DNA of 58,177 nucleotides, taken from positions 1 through 58,177 of the forward strand of contig CAIVED010000006.1 in NCBI GenBank assembly GCA_903904885.1. Reading direction: 5' to 3'. Source of the DNA: an uncultured archaeon. GTDB taxonomy: Archaea; Nanobdellota; Nanobdellia; Woesearchaeales; CAIVOO01. Of the stretch, positions 34,122 through 41,667 are shown piece after piece. The notes beneath the pieces are model-generated. The model worked only from the letters and a program-made list of their open reading frames with translations, ran no database searches and was not told the origin of the DNA. Made by a program: the position numbers and the translations under genes. The first letter of the stretch is position 1. Every line of letters begins with the position of its first letter.

Positions 34122-34761
34122 AGCCTGAACCAATGAACTCCCTGAACACAGGAAAATGGTCTGCTCTGAAGTTCAGGGAAGTTATGTTTTTCTTTATTTC
34201 TTTTACACTCATCCAACTGCCGCTTTCCACCTCTGAAGAAGGTTTTATCCTCCCTCCTTTAAACCTCAAAAGAAAATATTTTACCTGCTCCTCTTGCTGT
34301 TCATCAACCACAGGCATTTGTCTTATCAGGCGAAGACCTGTTTTTGCAATTTGAACTCCAAGCTCTTCCTTGACCCCTCTTGCGGCTGCTGCTTCATAAC
34401 TCTCCCCAACTTTCGCATGCTCTCCAACGCTAAACTCATGGCATGAGGGATATAGGTCTTTGTCATCTGCTCTTTTTGGAATGTATAGGCTGCCGTTTCT
34501 TTCAAGAAGAACGTTAACTCCCCTATGAAAAAATCCTCTAATCCTTTCCGGGCCGTGGCATTGCCCCCTGTAAAAAAGAAGCTTTCTGCCATTCACTATT
34601 ACCTCTTCATCATCGTTGTCAAATATCTGGAATAATTCCATAGCATCTGGAGAAGTGGGCTGGAAATTGCTGGAATGGGCCAGCAAATAAGAACGTCCAT
34701 GCATCTTGAATCTTGTAGCAGTTCCTAGCTTTTCTTCAAGGGCGGATTTTGAGAGTTTCAT
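34111..34761 (-). CDS. Degenerate Nudix protein, first gene of the array
   Basis: 216 residues. The fold resembles IPP-isomerase/YfcD-type Nudix proteins (FFHRGVNVLLERNGSLYIPKR, then CHEFSVGEHAKVGESYEAAA and ARGVKEELGV). In the box, the conserved Gly is Glu (E114) and the first Glu of REUXEE is Gly (G129), while E132/E133 remain, so metal binding may be weak. An N-terminal domain of about 75 residues (PTSPDAMELFQIFDND) precedes it. The start lies 20 bases past a TATA box, so this gene probably heads the transcript for the whole P-loop array. Confidence 0.75.
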   Translation of the reverse strand: MKLSKSALEEKLGTATRFKMHGRSYLLAHSSNFQPTSPDAMELFQIFDNDDEEVIVNGRKLLFYRGQCHGPERIRGFFHRGVNVLLERNGSLYIPKRADDKDLYPSCHEFSVGEHAKVGESYEAAAARGVKEELGVQIAKTGLRLIRQMPVVDEQQEEQVKYFLLRFKGGRIKPSSEVESGSWMSVKEIKKNITSLNFRADHFPVFREFIGSGYVK

Positions 34762-34780
34762 GGGGTTAACATGTCAAAAC

Positions 34781-34789
34781 AGTTTATAA
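34781..34789 (-). promoter_or_regulatory. TATA box of the Nudix/P-loop array
   Basis: Read leftward the sequence is GATTTATAAAC, 20-28 bases before the Nudix ATG at 34761. It lies in the 47-base gap after the AbrB-PhoU gene. No other TATA element of this quality is seen in the array, apart from the unclear 76-base gap at 30565-30640. Confidence 0.5.
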
Positions 34790-34808
34790 ATCTTTCTAAT
34801 TTTTACTA

Positions 34809-35735
34809 TTAAGAAGTGGTACTAATTTCTGCAAGGTGCATTGTAAGAAGTGCACTCTTCATTTCAAAAACAGTTTCAAATAGGTTGATTAGATATGCCA
34901 GAACCAGTATGTTGCTGCCGCCTGCACTGCATAATTTTTCAATCTCCTTTCTTATTTTAACTTCCAGGGTCCCAAAGCTTTTTACTTTTTGGATGTTGAA
35001 ATCAAAAAGCAAATCATATAATCTTTCTATCATTACTATGATGTCTTGGAAAAGCTGCAGAAGCTCCTGGCGGAGAATGCTGTTATTTTTGATTATATCC
35101 TTTATTATTGTTTTAAATATATCTGCGGCTATTTCAGTTTCTTCTACAATAACATATAGGGGGGCGGTTAGTTTGTATCCTGTTTGTCCGCCGCGATTAA
35201 TGACTCTCCTGCAAAAATCAGTGTGCCTGTCCACGGTCTGGTCCTTTAATGGCAGGTTTTCAAGATTTTTATAGTCTCTTGCCTTGACAGCGTCGTAGGA
35301 TTCCTTTGCAATTGTAATGAATGCCTGGGCCATCTTTCTAAGAACCTGCTTGAATTGATTTTGGTCCAGCTCGGATATTGCTTTTATCTCAACCACATTT
35401 TCTTTAACATTCATTATCTCATAAACATGGCAGGAACGATAGACCGTGTTTTGGATGACTTCTAACTCCTGGGGGGTATTGTAAGTAATCCTTGCGTAAT
35501 CAAAACCTGATTTGTAAATCGCGGCTATTGTCCTGTTTAGCATAACCCCAGAATCAGACAAATCAATGTTTATCTCTAATTTTTTGGGGACTGTTTCTTT
35601 GGATATGATTACCCTGGACTCTTCTTCGGTCAGCTCTATCTCATCCCCTGCCTTGATTCCCTGGCCTTTCGCCCACTTGCTTGGTAGGCTTACCATGAGT
35701 GTGCTCGGTCCTATTTTGTTTACCTTTCTTTTCAT
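34809..35735 (-). CDS. AbrB DNA-binding domain fused to PhoU-like domain
   Basis: 308 residues. The N-terminal SpoVT/AbrB swapped-hairpin domain (MKRKVNKIGPSTLMVSLPSK, GIKAGDEIELTEEESRVIIS) binds DNA. After a linker, two helical PhoU-like repeats (about 115-210 and 215-300) carry the acidic E-x3-D-type positions that bind metal (ETEIAADIFK). Archaeal members are thought to regulate phosphate uptake genes. No pst transporter is nearby; the nearest genes are the P-loop array (downstream, same strand) and an Lrp-type regulator (divergent), so the target may differ. Confidence 0.85.
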   Translation of the reverse strand: MKRKVNKIGPSTLMVSLPSKWAKGQGIKAGDEIELTEEESRVIISKETVPKKLEINIDLSDSGVMLNRTIAAIYKSGFDYARITYNTPQELEVIQNTVYRSCHVYEIMNVKENVVEIKAISELDQNQFKQVLRKMAQAFITIAKESYDAVKARDYKNLENLPLKDQTVDRHTDFCRRVINRGGQTGYKLTAPLYVIVEETEIAADIFKTIIKDIIKNNSILRQELLQLFQDIIVMIERLYDLLFDFNIQKVKSFGTLEVKIRKEIEKLCSAGGSNILVLAYLINLFETVFEMKSALLTMHLAEISTTS

Positions 35736-35880
35736 TTTAGTGTAAATCCTCTGGTTTAACCGGAATATTTACAGATAATTGCAGCTTATATTTAAATTTT
35801 TCGGAAATGTTAGAATGTTATAATGTATTATTATAATTTAATCAAAATATTTAAATAAGCCACGCTTTTATTAACAGATA

Positions 35881-35901
35881 TCTTACAACCAATCCGTAAG
35901 A
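35881..35901. promoter_or_regulatory. Inverted repeat upstream of Lrp-like regulator
   Basis: TCTTAC (35881-35886) and GTAAGA (35896-35901), 9-base spacer, 14 bases before the ATG at 35916 and just downstream of TATA-like ATATTTAAATAA (about 35848-35859). The position suits autorepression. The 180-base gap 35736-35915 is AT-rich and serves both divergent genes. Confidence 0.4.
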
Positions 35902-35915
35902 CAACCGAGGCCAAA

Positions 35916-36374
35916 ATGATAAGCAAGAAGGATTTCCAGATTATAGCGCATTTGAGACGGGATGCCAGGATGCCATTGACCACCATGAGCAGGAAGACCA
36001 ACATCCCGGTTTCAACCATATTTGACCGGCTGAAAGACACTGAAAATAACCTGATAGTCAAGCACACCTGCCTGCTGGACTTCGGCAAGCTGGGCTATTC
36101 TGTGCGGGCCAACATAACTTTCAAGGCAGACAGGGATGACAAGGATGCATTGAGGGAATTTTTGCTGAAAAACAACTGCGTAAACTCCCTATACAAGATT
36201 AACAATGGCTTTGATTATCTGGTTGAATGCATTTTTAGGCAGATAAAAGACATGGACCAGTTCCTGGATGAGGTTGATAAGAAGTTTAGGATACAGGACA
36301 AGCAGTCGTTTTTCATAATCGAAGATTTGAAGCGGGAAGAGTTCATGAGCGACCCAAATCCTATTTTCGAATAA
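35916..36374 (+). CDS. Lrp/AsnC-like transcription regulator, first copy
   Basis: 152 residues. The N-terminal winged helix is ISKKDFQIIAHLRRDARMPL with the recognition part RKTNIPVSTIFDRLK; the C-terminal half (SVRANITFKADRD, NGFDYLVECIFR) has the RAM-like alpha/beta order that binds amino acids in Lrp. A paralogue lies 130 bases downstream. Their place next to aromatic amino acid genes suggests control by an amino acid such as Tyr or Phe; that is inference. Confidence 0.82.
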   Translation: MISKKDFQIIAHLRRDARMPLTTMSRKTNIPVSTIFDRLKDTENNLIVKHTCLLDFGKLGYSVRANITFKADRDDKDALREFLLKNNCVNSLYKINNGFDYLVECIFRQIKDMDQFLDEVDKKFRIQDKQSFFIIEDLKREEFMSDPNPIFE

Positions 36375-36448
36375 TTTCCAATTTTGTTCCGGGTATTTGC
36401 GGAATTCCCTGAAAAATACATATAAAAGGAATTTTCTTAATTTATCGC

Positions 36449-36571
36449 ATGGAAAATCCAGAATGCATAATCGTAGGCATAAAAAAACTGAATTTTTTTG
36501 TGAATGATGAAGAAAAAGGAGCAATTATTACTGCAGCATCTGAGGAAGAACTCCCGCAAGAGCCTGACTGA
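36449..36571 (+). CDS. Possible 40-residue upstream ORF overlapping the second Lrp-like gene
   Basis: A clear TATA element (CATATAAAAGG, about 36418-36428) places a transcript start near 36449, exactly at an ATG that opens a 40-codon frame ending at 36571 inside the regulator gene. The peptide (MENPECIIVGIKKLNFFVND start) shows no known motif. It may be a leader peptide that tunes regulator translation, or a chance ORF if the regulator uses its own promoter. Confidence 0.25.
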   Translation: MENPECIIVGIKKLNFFVNDEEKGAIITAASEEELPQEPD

Positions 36572-36941
36572 GATAAGCAAGGAGACGGGAGTGCCTGTGT
36601 CAACGCTATTTGACACGCTCAAGCGTCTTGAAGCAAACCTGATAACAAAGCACTTTTCAATTGTTGATTTCTCGAAGCTGGGCTACAGCATCAAGGTGAA
36701 TTTTGTCCTCAGTTCCAAGAAAAAAAAAGAGCTAAAGGCGTTTTTGGTTCAAAGCCAGAATGTGAACTCACTGTCTTCACTGATAAACGGAAGCGATTTT
36801 TTTGCAGAATGCATTTTTAAGAGTCTGAAGGACATGACTGATTTTAAGAGTCAGCTGGAAAGTTTTGATATTTCGGACATGAAAGAAATTTTTATAATTG
36901 AAGACCTTAAAAGAGAAGGCGCTTTACTGCCTGAAAATTAA
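36504..36941 (+). CDS. Lrp/AsnC-like transcription regulator, second copy
   Basis: 145 residues and clearly related to the gene at 35916: LLQHLRKNSRKSLTEISKET, PVSTLFDTLKRLEANLITKH, DFSKLGYSIKVNF, FAECIFKSLKDM and the shared ending FIIEDLKRE. The two probably arose by tandem duplication. No ribosome site precedes the tandem ATGs at 36504/36507. It ends 6 bases before the convergent prephenate dehydratase-like gene. Confidence 0.8.
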   Translation: MMKKKEQLLLQHLRKNSRKSLTEISKETGVPVSTLFDTLKRLEANLITKHFSIVDFSKLGYSIKVNFVLSSKKKKELKAFLVQSQNVNSLSSLINGSDFFAECIFKSLKDMTDFKSQLESFDISDMKEIFIIEDLKREGALLPEN

Positions 36942-36947
36942 AAAAAT

Positions 36948-37556
36948 TTATGATTTTTGGAATGCCATGAAGTAGGTTCTGTTGTTTTTGCCATTTTGTA
37001 TGTCTGGCACGGCAATCTTCAGGTTTTTATGGTATTTGGTTACATTGGCTGAGGATACTGCGGCTATTTGCCTGCACCCTTCTTCGCTTACATATCTTGC
37101 TGCTTCTGAAGTTGAGTAATCCCTTCTCTGCCCGTTTTCAAAATAAGAGGTTACAACATCAACTCCCATTTTTTTAAGAAATCCTGAGCATTGTTCAGCA
37201 GCTTTTGGGTGTGTTATCACCTGGATTATTTCTTCCAGAGAAACACCATCCAAGGTTATCAGATTTAATCTTATCGGGAGGAATGTTTCAGCAACCTTTC
37301 TGATTTTCCGGTCATTTAAAATGACTGAATTGCCGGAAACCTCGAAATTTATTATTTCCCTTGCCTGCTGTACAACATCAGCTATGGAATTGTAATAGGG
37401 CAGCACCCCGATATCTGTTTTGCCAGATACCACCGAATCATAAACCTCTTGCATAGAACCCAATAGCAAGATTGGTTCGGAAGGATAAAGATTTGAGGCA
37501 GCCTCTTCTGAGAAGCTTCCCTTTGGCCCAAGTGTTGCGACTTTTATCTTGTTCAT
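36948..37556 (-). CDS. Prephenate dehydratase-like protein without ACT domain
   Basis: 202 residues. The prephenate dehydratase fold is seen from VATLGPKGSFSEEAASNLY through VITHPKAAEQCSGFL and STSEAARYVSEEG to NRTYFMAF. Normal enzymes have GVVPIENS and a TRF motif; here these read GVLPYYNS (residues 50-57) and TYF (194-196), so catalysis may be altered. The C-terminal ACT domain that senses phenylalanine is absent. It lies between Lrp-like regulators and TyrRS, which supports a role in Phe synthesis or sensing of an aromatic acid. Confidence 0.78.
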   Translation of the reverse strand: MNKIKVATLGPKGSFSEEAASNLYPSEPILLLGSMQEVYDSVVSGKTDIGVLPYYNSIADVVQQAREIINFEVSGNSVILNDRKIRKVAETFLPIRLNLITLDGVSLEEIIQVITHPKAAEQCSGFLKKMGVDVVTSYFENGQRRDYSTSEAARYVSEEGCRQIAAVSSANVTKYHKNLKIAVPDIQNGKNNRTYFMAFQKS

Positions 37557-37704
37557 GCTATAATTACTGAAAATTTTTTAATAACCTCTTTGGAAGAAAA
37601 ATCGGAATAATTGCAATAACTGCAGAAAAATTTGCGGAATTTTGCTGGAAACCGCTATTAAACATAATCCTGAACAGGTTAATTATTCATTATTGGAGGA
37701 AAAA

Positions 37705-38937
37705 ATGGAAGATGAACAAATAAATCAAGTTATTAATTATCTTAACCGAGGGGTTGTGGACCTGATAAACGAAAGAGAGCTTGCCTGGAAGATAATTGAA
37801 TCTGATAGAGAAAAACGGTCAATGGTTGTGAAATACGGGGTTGACCCCACTGCGCCAGAAATTCATTTAGGCCACACAGTTACGCTAAGAAAGCTAAAGC
37901 ATTTCCAGGAGCAGGGGCACAATGTTACATTTCTCATTGGCGATTTCACCGCAAGAATAGGAGACCCCAGCGGGAGGGATGAGGCAAGAAAGCCTATGAC
38001 TGAGGAGGAAGTACTTGCAAATGCTGAAACATACAAAAAACAGATTTTTAAAATTCTCCAGCCAGAAAAAACCGTGATAGTGTACAATAGCCATTGGCTT
38101 AAGCCGATTGTCCTAGAAGACTGCCTTAAACTTCTAAGCAGGGGCACTGTTAATGATTTGATAAAAAGAAAAAGCTTCGCAAAGAGGTTTGAAGAAGGCA
38201 AGCCTGTTTCTGCAATAGAGCTGATCTATCCATTCCTGCAGGGTTATGACTCTGTTTATCTTAATTCGGATGTTGAAATTGGAGGAACAGACCAGCATTT
38301 TAATTTAATATTTGGGCGGGATTTGCAGAAGAAATATGGCCAGGAGCCTCAGGTGGTAATTACATTGCCTTTGCTGGAAGGGCTTGATGGAAGCGAAAAG
38401 ATGAGCAAAAGCCTGGGCAACCATGTTGGCATAGATGAGGATCCGAACACGATGTATGCAAAAATAATGTCTGCCAATGATTCTGTCATGTTCAAGTATT
38501 TCAGGCTATTGACTGACATGCCTTTAAACGAGATTGAAGCACTTGAAAACAGGCTTAAAAATGGGGAAACCCATCCAATGGACGTAAAGATGCTTCTTGC
38601 AAGGGACATAGTCTCGCAATATCATGGAATCAATGCAGCAAAGAGCTCTGAAAATGAATTTTTAAAAGTTCACAGGCACAGGGAATTGCCAACAGAGATG
38701 CCTTTGCATTATATTGACGGAAAAAACAATGAATATGACATATCCCAGATTCTTGTTGAGACCGGGCTTGCAAAATCAAAAGGACAGGCAAAAAGGCTAA
38801 TAAGCCAGAAAGGAGTCAGGCTGAACAATTTAGTCATAGAAGATCCTTCAATTCCGGTTAAAATAGAAGACGACGCTGTATTGAACATAGGCAAAAAGAC
38901 CTTTTTGAGGTTTAAGTACAAACGAGATGACAAATGA
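37705..38937 (+). CDS. tyrS: Tyrosyl-tRNA synthetase, bacterial-type with S4 domain
   Basis: Charges tRNA-Tyr. From the ATG at 37705, which has GGAGG 5 bases upstream, the protein has 410 residues; the frame extends to a TTG at 37642 but without support. The class I HIGH signature appears as HLGH in APEIHLGHTVTL, the KMSKS loop as GSEKMSKSLGN, and a C-terminal S4 RNA-binding domain spans about 345-410 (GLAKSKGQAKRLISQKGVRL). Archaeal TyrRS usually lacks S4 and is shorter, so this looks like a bacterial-type enzyme gained by transfer. tRNA-Tyr lies 4 kb downstream in the same cluster. Confidence 0.94.
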   Translation: MEDEQINQVINYLNRGVVDLINERELAWKIIESDREKRSMVVKYGVDPTAPEIHLGHTVTLRKLKHFQEQGHNVTFLIGDFTARIGDPSGRDEARKPMTEEEVLANAETYKKQIFKILQPEKTVIVYNSHWLKPIVLEDCLKLLSRGTVNDLIKRKSFAKRFEEGKPVSAIELIYPFLQGYDSVYLNSDVEIGGTDQHFNLIFGRDLQKKYGQEPQVVITLPLLEGLDGSEKMSKSLGNHVGIDEDPNTMYAKIMSANDSVMFKYFRLLTDMPLNEIEALENRLKNGETHPMDVKMLLARDIVSQYHGINAAKSSENEFLKVHRHRELPTEMPLHYIDGKNNEYDISQILVETGLAKSKGQAKRLISQKGVRLNNLVIEDPSIPVKIEDDAVLNIGKKTFLRFKYKRDDK

Positions 38938-39523
38938 GCTTAAAGAAATAATAGATAATGCTGAAAAATTAAAGTTTTTTGCTTTTTACGGCATTTCAAA
39001 AAAATTATTTGATTCATTAGGCGATGAAATTCAAACTATTGTTGACTGCTGCTGCGGGAATTCTTTTCTTGGCTGGCACTGGCTTGTTAACGATAATTCA
39101 TTGAACGTCCTTGCAGTGGATAACAGGGTAACAAACAGGTTCAGAGAGGTGAATCAGTACTTTAAACAGAATTTTCCCAATCTTTCTGAAAAACACTCAT
39201 TCATTGAGCGAGATGTCTCAAAAATAATATTTCCGGAAAGTTCCTTGGTCGTTGCTCTCCACGCATGTGGGAATTTAACAGACATTATAATCGAGAAATG
39301 CGTAGATAAAAGATTGCCTTTTGCCGTGATGCCCTGCTGTCCTAACAGCAGGAGAATATGGTGGAAAGACAAGTCAATTTATTTTGAAGGCAGCCTGAGC
39401 AGGTATATTGATAATTTAAGGCTTGAGTATATGCAAAAAAATGGTTATGCAGCTAAATTTGAACTTATAGACGAGAATATAACCCCGATGAACAGGATCA
39501 TACTGGCAAGGCCGCGCAAATAG
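38927..39523 (+). CDS. SAM-dependent methyltransferase-like protein
   Basis: 198 residues, start 11 bases inside tyrS, so co-translated. VDCCCGNSFLGWHWL is the SAM-binding loop, VLAVDNRV the acidic strand end, VVALHACGNLTD and VMPCCPNSR the motifs of the Methyltransf_32-like group. The three consecutive cysteines and the later CC pair could bind metal. Substrate unknown; coupling to tyrS suggests tRNA or an aromatic metabolite. Confidence 0.7.
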   Translation: MTNELKEIIDNAEKLKFFAFYGISKKLFDSLGDEIQTIVDCCCGNSFLGWHWLVNDNSLNVLAVDNRVTNRFREVNQYFKQNFPNLSEKHSFIERDVSKIIFPESSLVVALHACGNLTDIIIEKCVDKRLPFAVMPCCPNSRRIWWKDKSIYFEGSLSRYIDNLRLEYMQKNGYAAKFELIDENITPMNRIILARPRK

Positions 39524-39634
39524 CAGAGCATATCCGGCAAAACAAAGAACTTCTAAAAATCTTCCGAAAAGAATGGCATATCTTCCGTTATTGTCTGAAA
39601 AAGCCATTTAAAAAAGCTTCTCTTACTGATTATT

Positions 39635-40786
39635 ATGAAAAACTTAATCAGCAAAGTGGCTGAGGGATATATTGCAAACAAGACTAAAAGTTATGCCATA
39701 GAAAGCCAGCAGAATTCTGCAGCTGATTCTGAGATTCCAAAAATCCATCTTGACCTTGGGGAAAGCCTGATTGGCCCTTCGGCCAACGTAGACGTAAAAC
39801 TTAAATCACTGACAGGAAAAGATTTGCTGGACTACCCAGACACTGTACTGGAACAGCTTAAGACAAATATCGCAGAATTTTACAATACCCCCAAAAGAAA
39901 TGTAATTTTAGGAACAGGAAGTGACGGGATAATCGAAACAATCCCCCGATTATTTGTTAATCCTTCCGATCTTTCAATAGGCAGTTCTCCTGATTTTTTC
40001 AGGTTTGAAGATGCATGCAAAAGGGTGGGGGGCAAATTTCATTTTGTAGAGCGTGACGAGCATCAAAATTACGCATTTACACAAAAAATTGGAGTTCAGC
40101 TTGCTGAAGCAATAAGAGAGCTGAATCCAAAACTAGTATGGCTGTCAACACCGAATAATCCCACCGGCCAGGTTGCGCCTTTAGAACTAATCAGAGAAGT
40201 GCAAAGAGAAGCGGCGAATAAGGATTGCATTTTAATTGTGGATGAAGCCTATGGTGAGTTCAATGATTCCAGATCTAAACCTTACACCGCAGTTGATTTG
40301 ATTAACGAGGGCGCAAAACAATTGATTGTGCTCAGAACTTTTTCAAAAGCATACGGGCTAGCTGGCGCAAGAACAGGCTATGGCATTGTTTCAAATGATA
40401 TTGCTGAGGATAGCATATTCACTAAATGGAATTTGCCTTATGATAGCAATAATATAGGCGCTATTTTGGCCCCGCTGGTTTTGGAAGACCAGGAACACAT
40501 GCAGTTTGTAAGGGAAGAAACAAACAGGCTAAGGACTCAAATTGAGGACGCAATAAATTCAAATTCAAATTTGCATTATGTCAGGGGTTCTGTTACAAAC
40601 ACCTTAATTGCTAAATGCAAGAACCCTAAATTTAAGCTGGTAACCGAACTTGCAAATAACGGAATGGTGGTTTGCGACCAGGACAGGTATATGGGAACAG
40701 GGGGCAAGGGTTATTCGAGAATAACTGTTGGACGAGAAAATGAAGTTAAAACCCTGTGTGATGCGCTGAGGGAATTTCGAGGTTGA
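39635..40786 (+). CDS. HisC-type aminotransferase, probably for aromatic amino acids
   Basis: 383 residues, PLP fold type I. Blocks: PKIHLDLGESLIGPS, LGTGSDGIIETIPRLFV, WLSTPNNPTGQV, LIVDEAYGEFND, and the Schiff-base Lys in RTFSKAYGLAGARTGYG. HisC-like enzymes often act on tyrosine and phenylalanine as well as histidinol phosphate; with chorismate mutase and prephenate dehydrogenase nearby, conversion of 4-hydroxyphenylpyruvate or phenylpyruvate is the best guess. A TATA box (TTTAAAAAAG) lies about 25 bases upstream, so this probably begins a transcript with the next two genes. The stop is 1 base before the GNAT ATG. Confidence 0.88.
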   Translation: MKNLISKVAEGYIANKTKSYAIESQQNSAADSEIPKIHLDLGESLIGPSANVDVKLKSLTGKDLLDYPDTVLEQLKTNIAEFYNTPKRNVILGTGSDGIIETIPRLFVNPSDLSIGSSPDFFRFEDACKRVGGKFHFVERDEHQNYAFTQKIGVQLAEAIRELNPKLVWLSTPNNPTGQVAPLELIREVQREAANKDCILIVDEAYGEFNDSRSKPYTAVDLINEGAKQLIVLRTFSKAYGLAGARTGYGIVSNDIAEDSIFTKWNLPYDSNNIGAILAPLVLEDQEHMQFVREETNRLRTQIEDAINSNSNLHYVRGSVTNTLIAKCKNPKFKLVTELANNGMVVCDQDRYMGTGGKGYSRITVGRENEVKTLCDALREFRG

Positions 40787-40787
40787 A

Positions 40788-41627
40788 ATGCAAAATAAAA
40801 CTAATAACCTGGTAATAAGAGCCACAGATGATATGGCTGATTTGGAGAAAATAACTGATCTTCAAATTGAGGTATGGGGATTTCCTCCAAGGGAAGCTAT
40901 TCCTGCGCATTTGATGAAGTCAATTGGCAAAGGCCCATGCAAGCCAATTATCGCGGAATTGGGAGATGAGCTGGTGGGTTTTATATATGCATTTAACAGC
41001 CAGAATAACAAGGAATTGTATGTGCATATGATAGGTGTCCATCCGGGGTACAGGTCAAATCATATTGGCGTTGGGCTGATAGTTGCCCAGAAAGAAACTG
41101 CAGAAAAGCAAGGGATAGAAACCATATCCTGGACATATGACCCTCTTGAAGGCGCAAATTCAAACCTTTACGTTCGGAAGATAGGCGGAATTGTCGAAGG
41201 AGATTACCTGCGGGACAATTATGGTGATCAGCCGGGCAGAAACGAGGGACTGCCTTCTGACCGATTCGTATTAAAGGCAAGAATGCAAAATATTGGAAGA
41301 AATAGAAAATCTCTTAATACAAAAACTTTTGAAGAGCTTAAGAGGCTTCAGATACCTTTTGCGCTTAAGGCAAGATTGGAAAATGGACTGCAGGTTTGTG
41401 AAGATTATGCCATAATAGACAGAGGGGAGGTTCTTGTAGAGATACCAAGAGACTTTGTCGGGGAAATAAAGCCCAAGGATATGGACCAGGCAATAAAATG
41501 GAGAGCGGTAACAGGCGATTTATTTGAGACTTATTTCGCTAGAGGCTATTTTGCAACAGACTTCTTTTCGGTAAAAAACCAGAATAGGGAGAGAAGGAAC
41601 TTTTATCTGCTGGAAAGGCAAAATTAA
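40788..41627 (+). CDS. COG3375-like GNAT acyltransferase, candidate amino acid N-succinyltransferase
   Basis: 279 residues. The N-terminal GNAT domain (about 8-165) has the acyl-CoA loop around HPGYRSNHIGVGLIVAQ and the long ISWTYDPLEGANSNLYVRK typical of the COG3375 type. A C-terminal extension of about 110 residues (RLQIPFALKARLENGLQVCE, DFVGEIKPKD) is also typical. In bacteria this type sits beside N-succinylamino acid racemase and works as a succinyl-CoA:D-amino acid N-succinyltransferase. The ATG has GAGGTTGA directly before it. The same neighbours occur here. Confidence 0.83.
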   Translation: MQNKTNNLVIRATDDMADLEKITDLQIEVWGFPPREAIPAHLMKSIGKGPCKPIIAELGDELVGFIYAFNSQNNKELYVHMIGVHPGYRSNHIGVGLIVAQKETAEKQGIETISWTYDPLEGANSNLYVRKIGGIVEGDYLRDNYGDQPGRNEGLPSDRFVLKARMQNIGRNRKSLNTKTFEELKRLQIPFALKARLENGLQVCEDYAIIDRGEVLVEIPRDFVGEIKPKDMDQAIKWRAVTGDLFETYFARGYFATDFFSVKNQNRERRNFYLLERQN

Positions 41628-41667
41628 TAAACTTCAATTTTTTTAGCTTATTTAAATCTCAACAAAG

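Noticed and set aside
2-34761. Functional link between the RelA/SpoT enzyme and the guanylate-kinase-like array
   Set aside because: Attractive because (p)ppGpp affects Gmk in bacteria, but the genes are 26 kb apart with no shared motif or operon, so only a passing idea.
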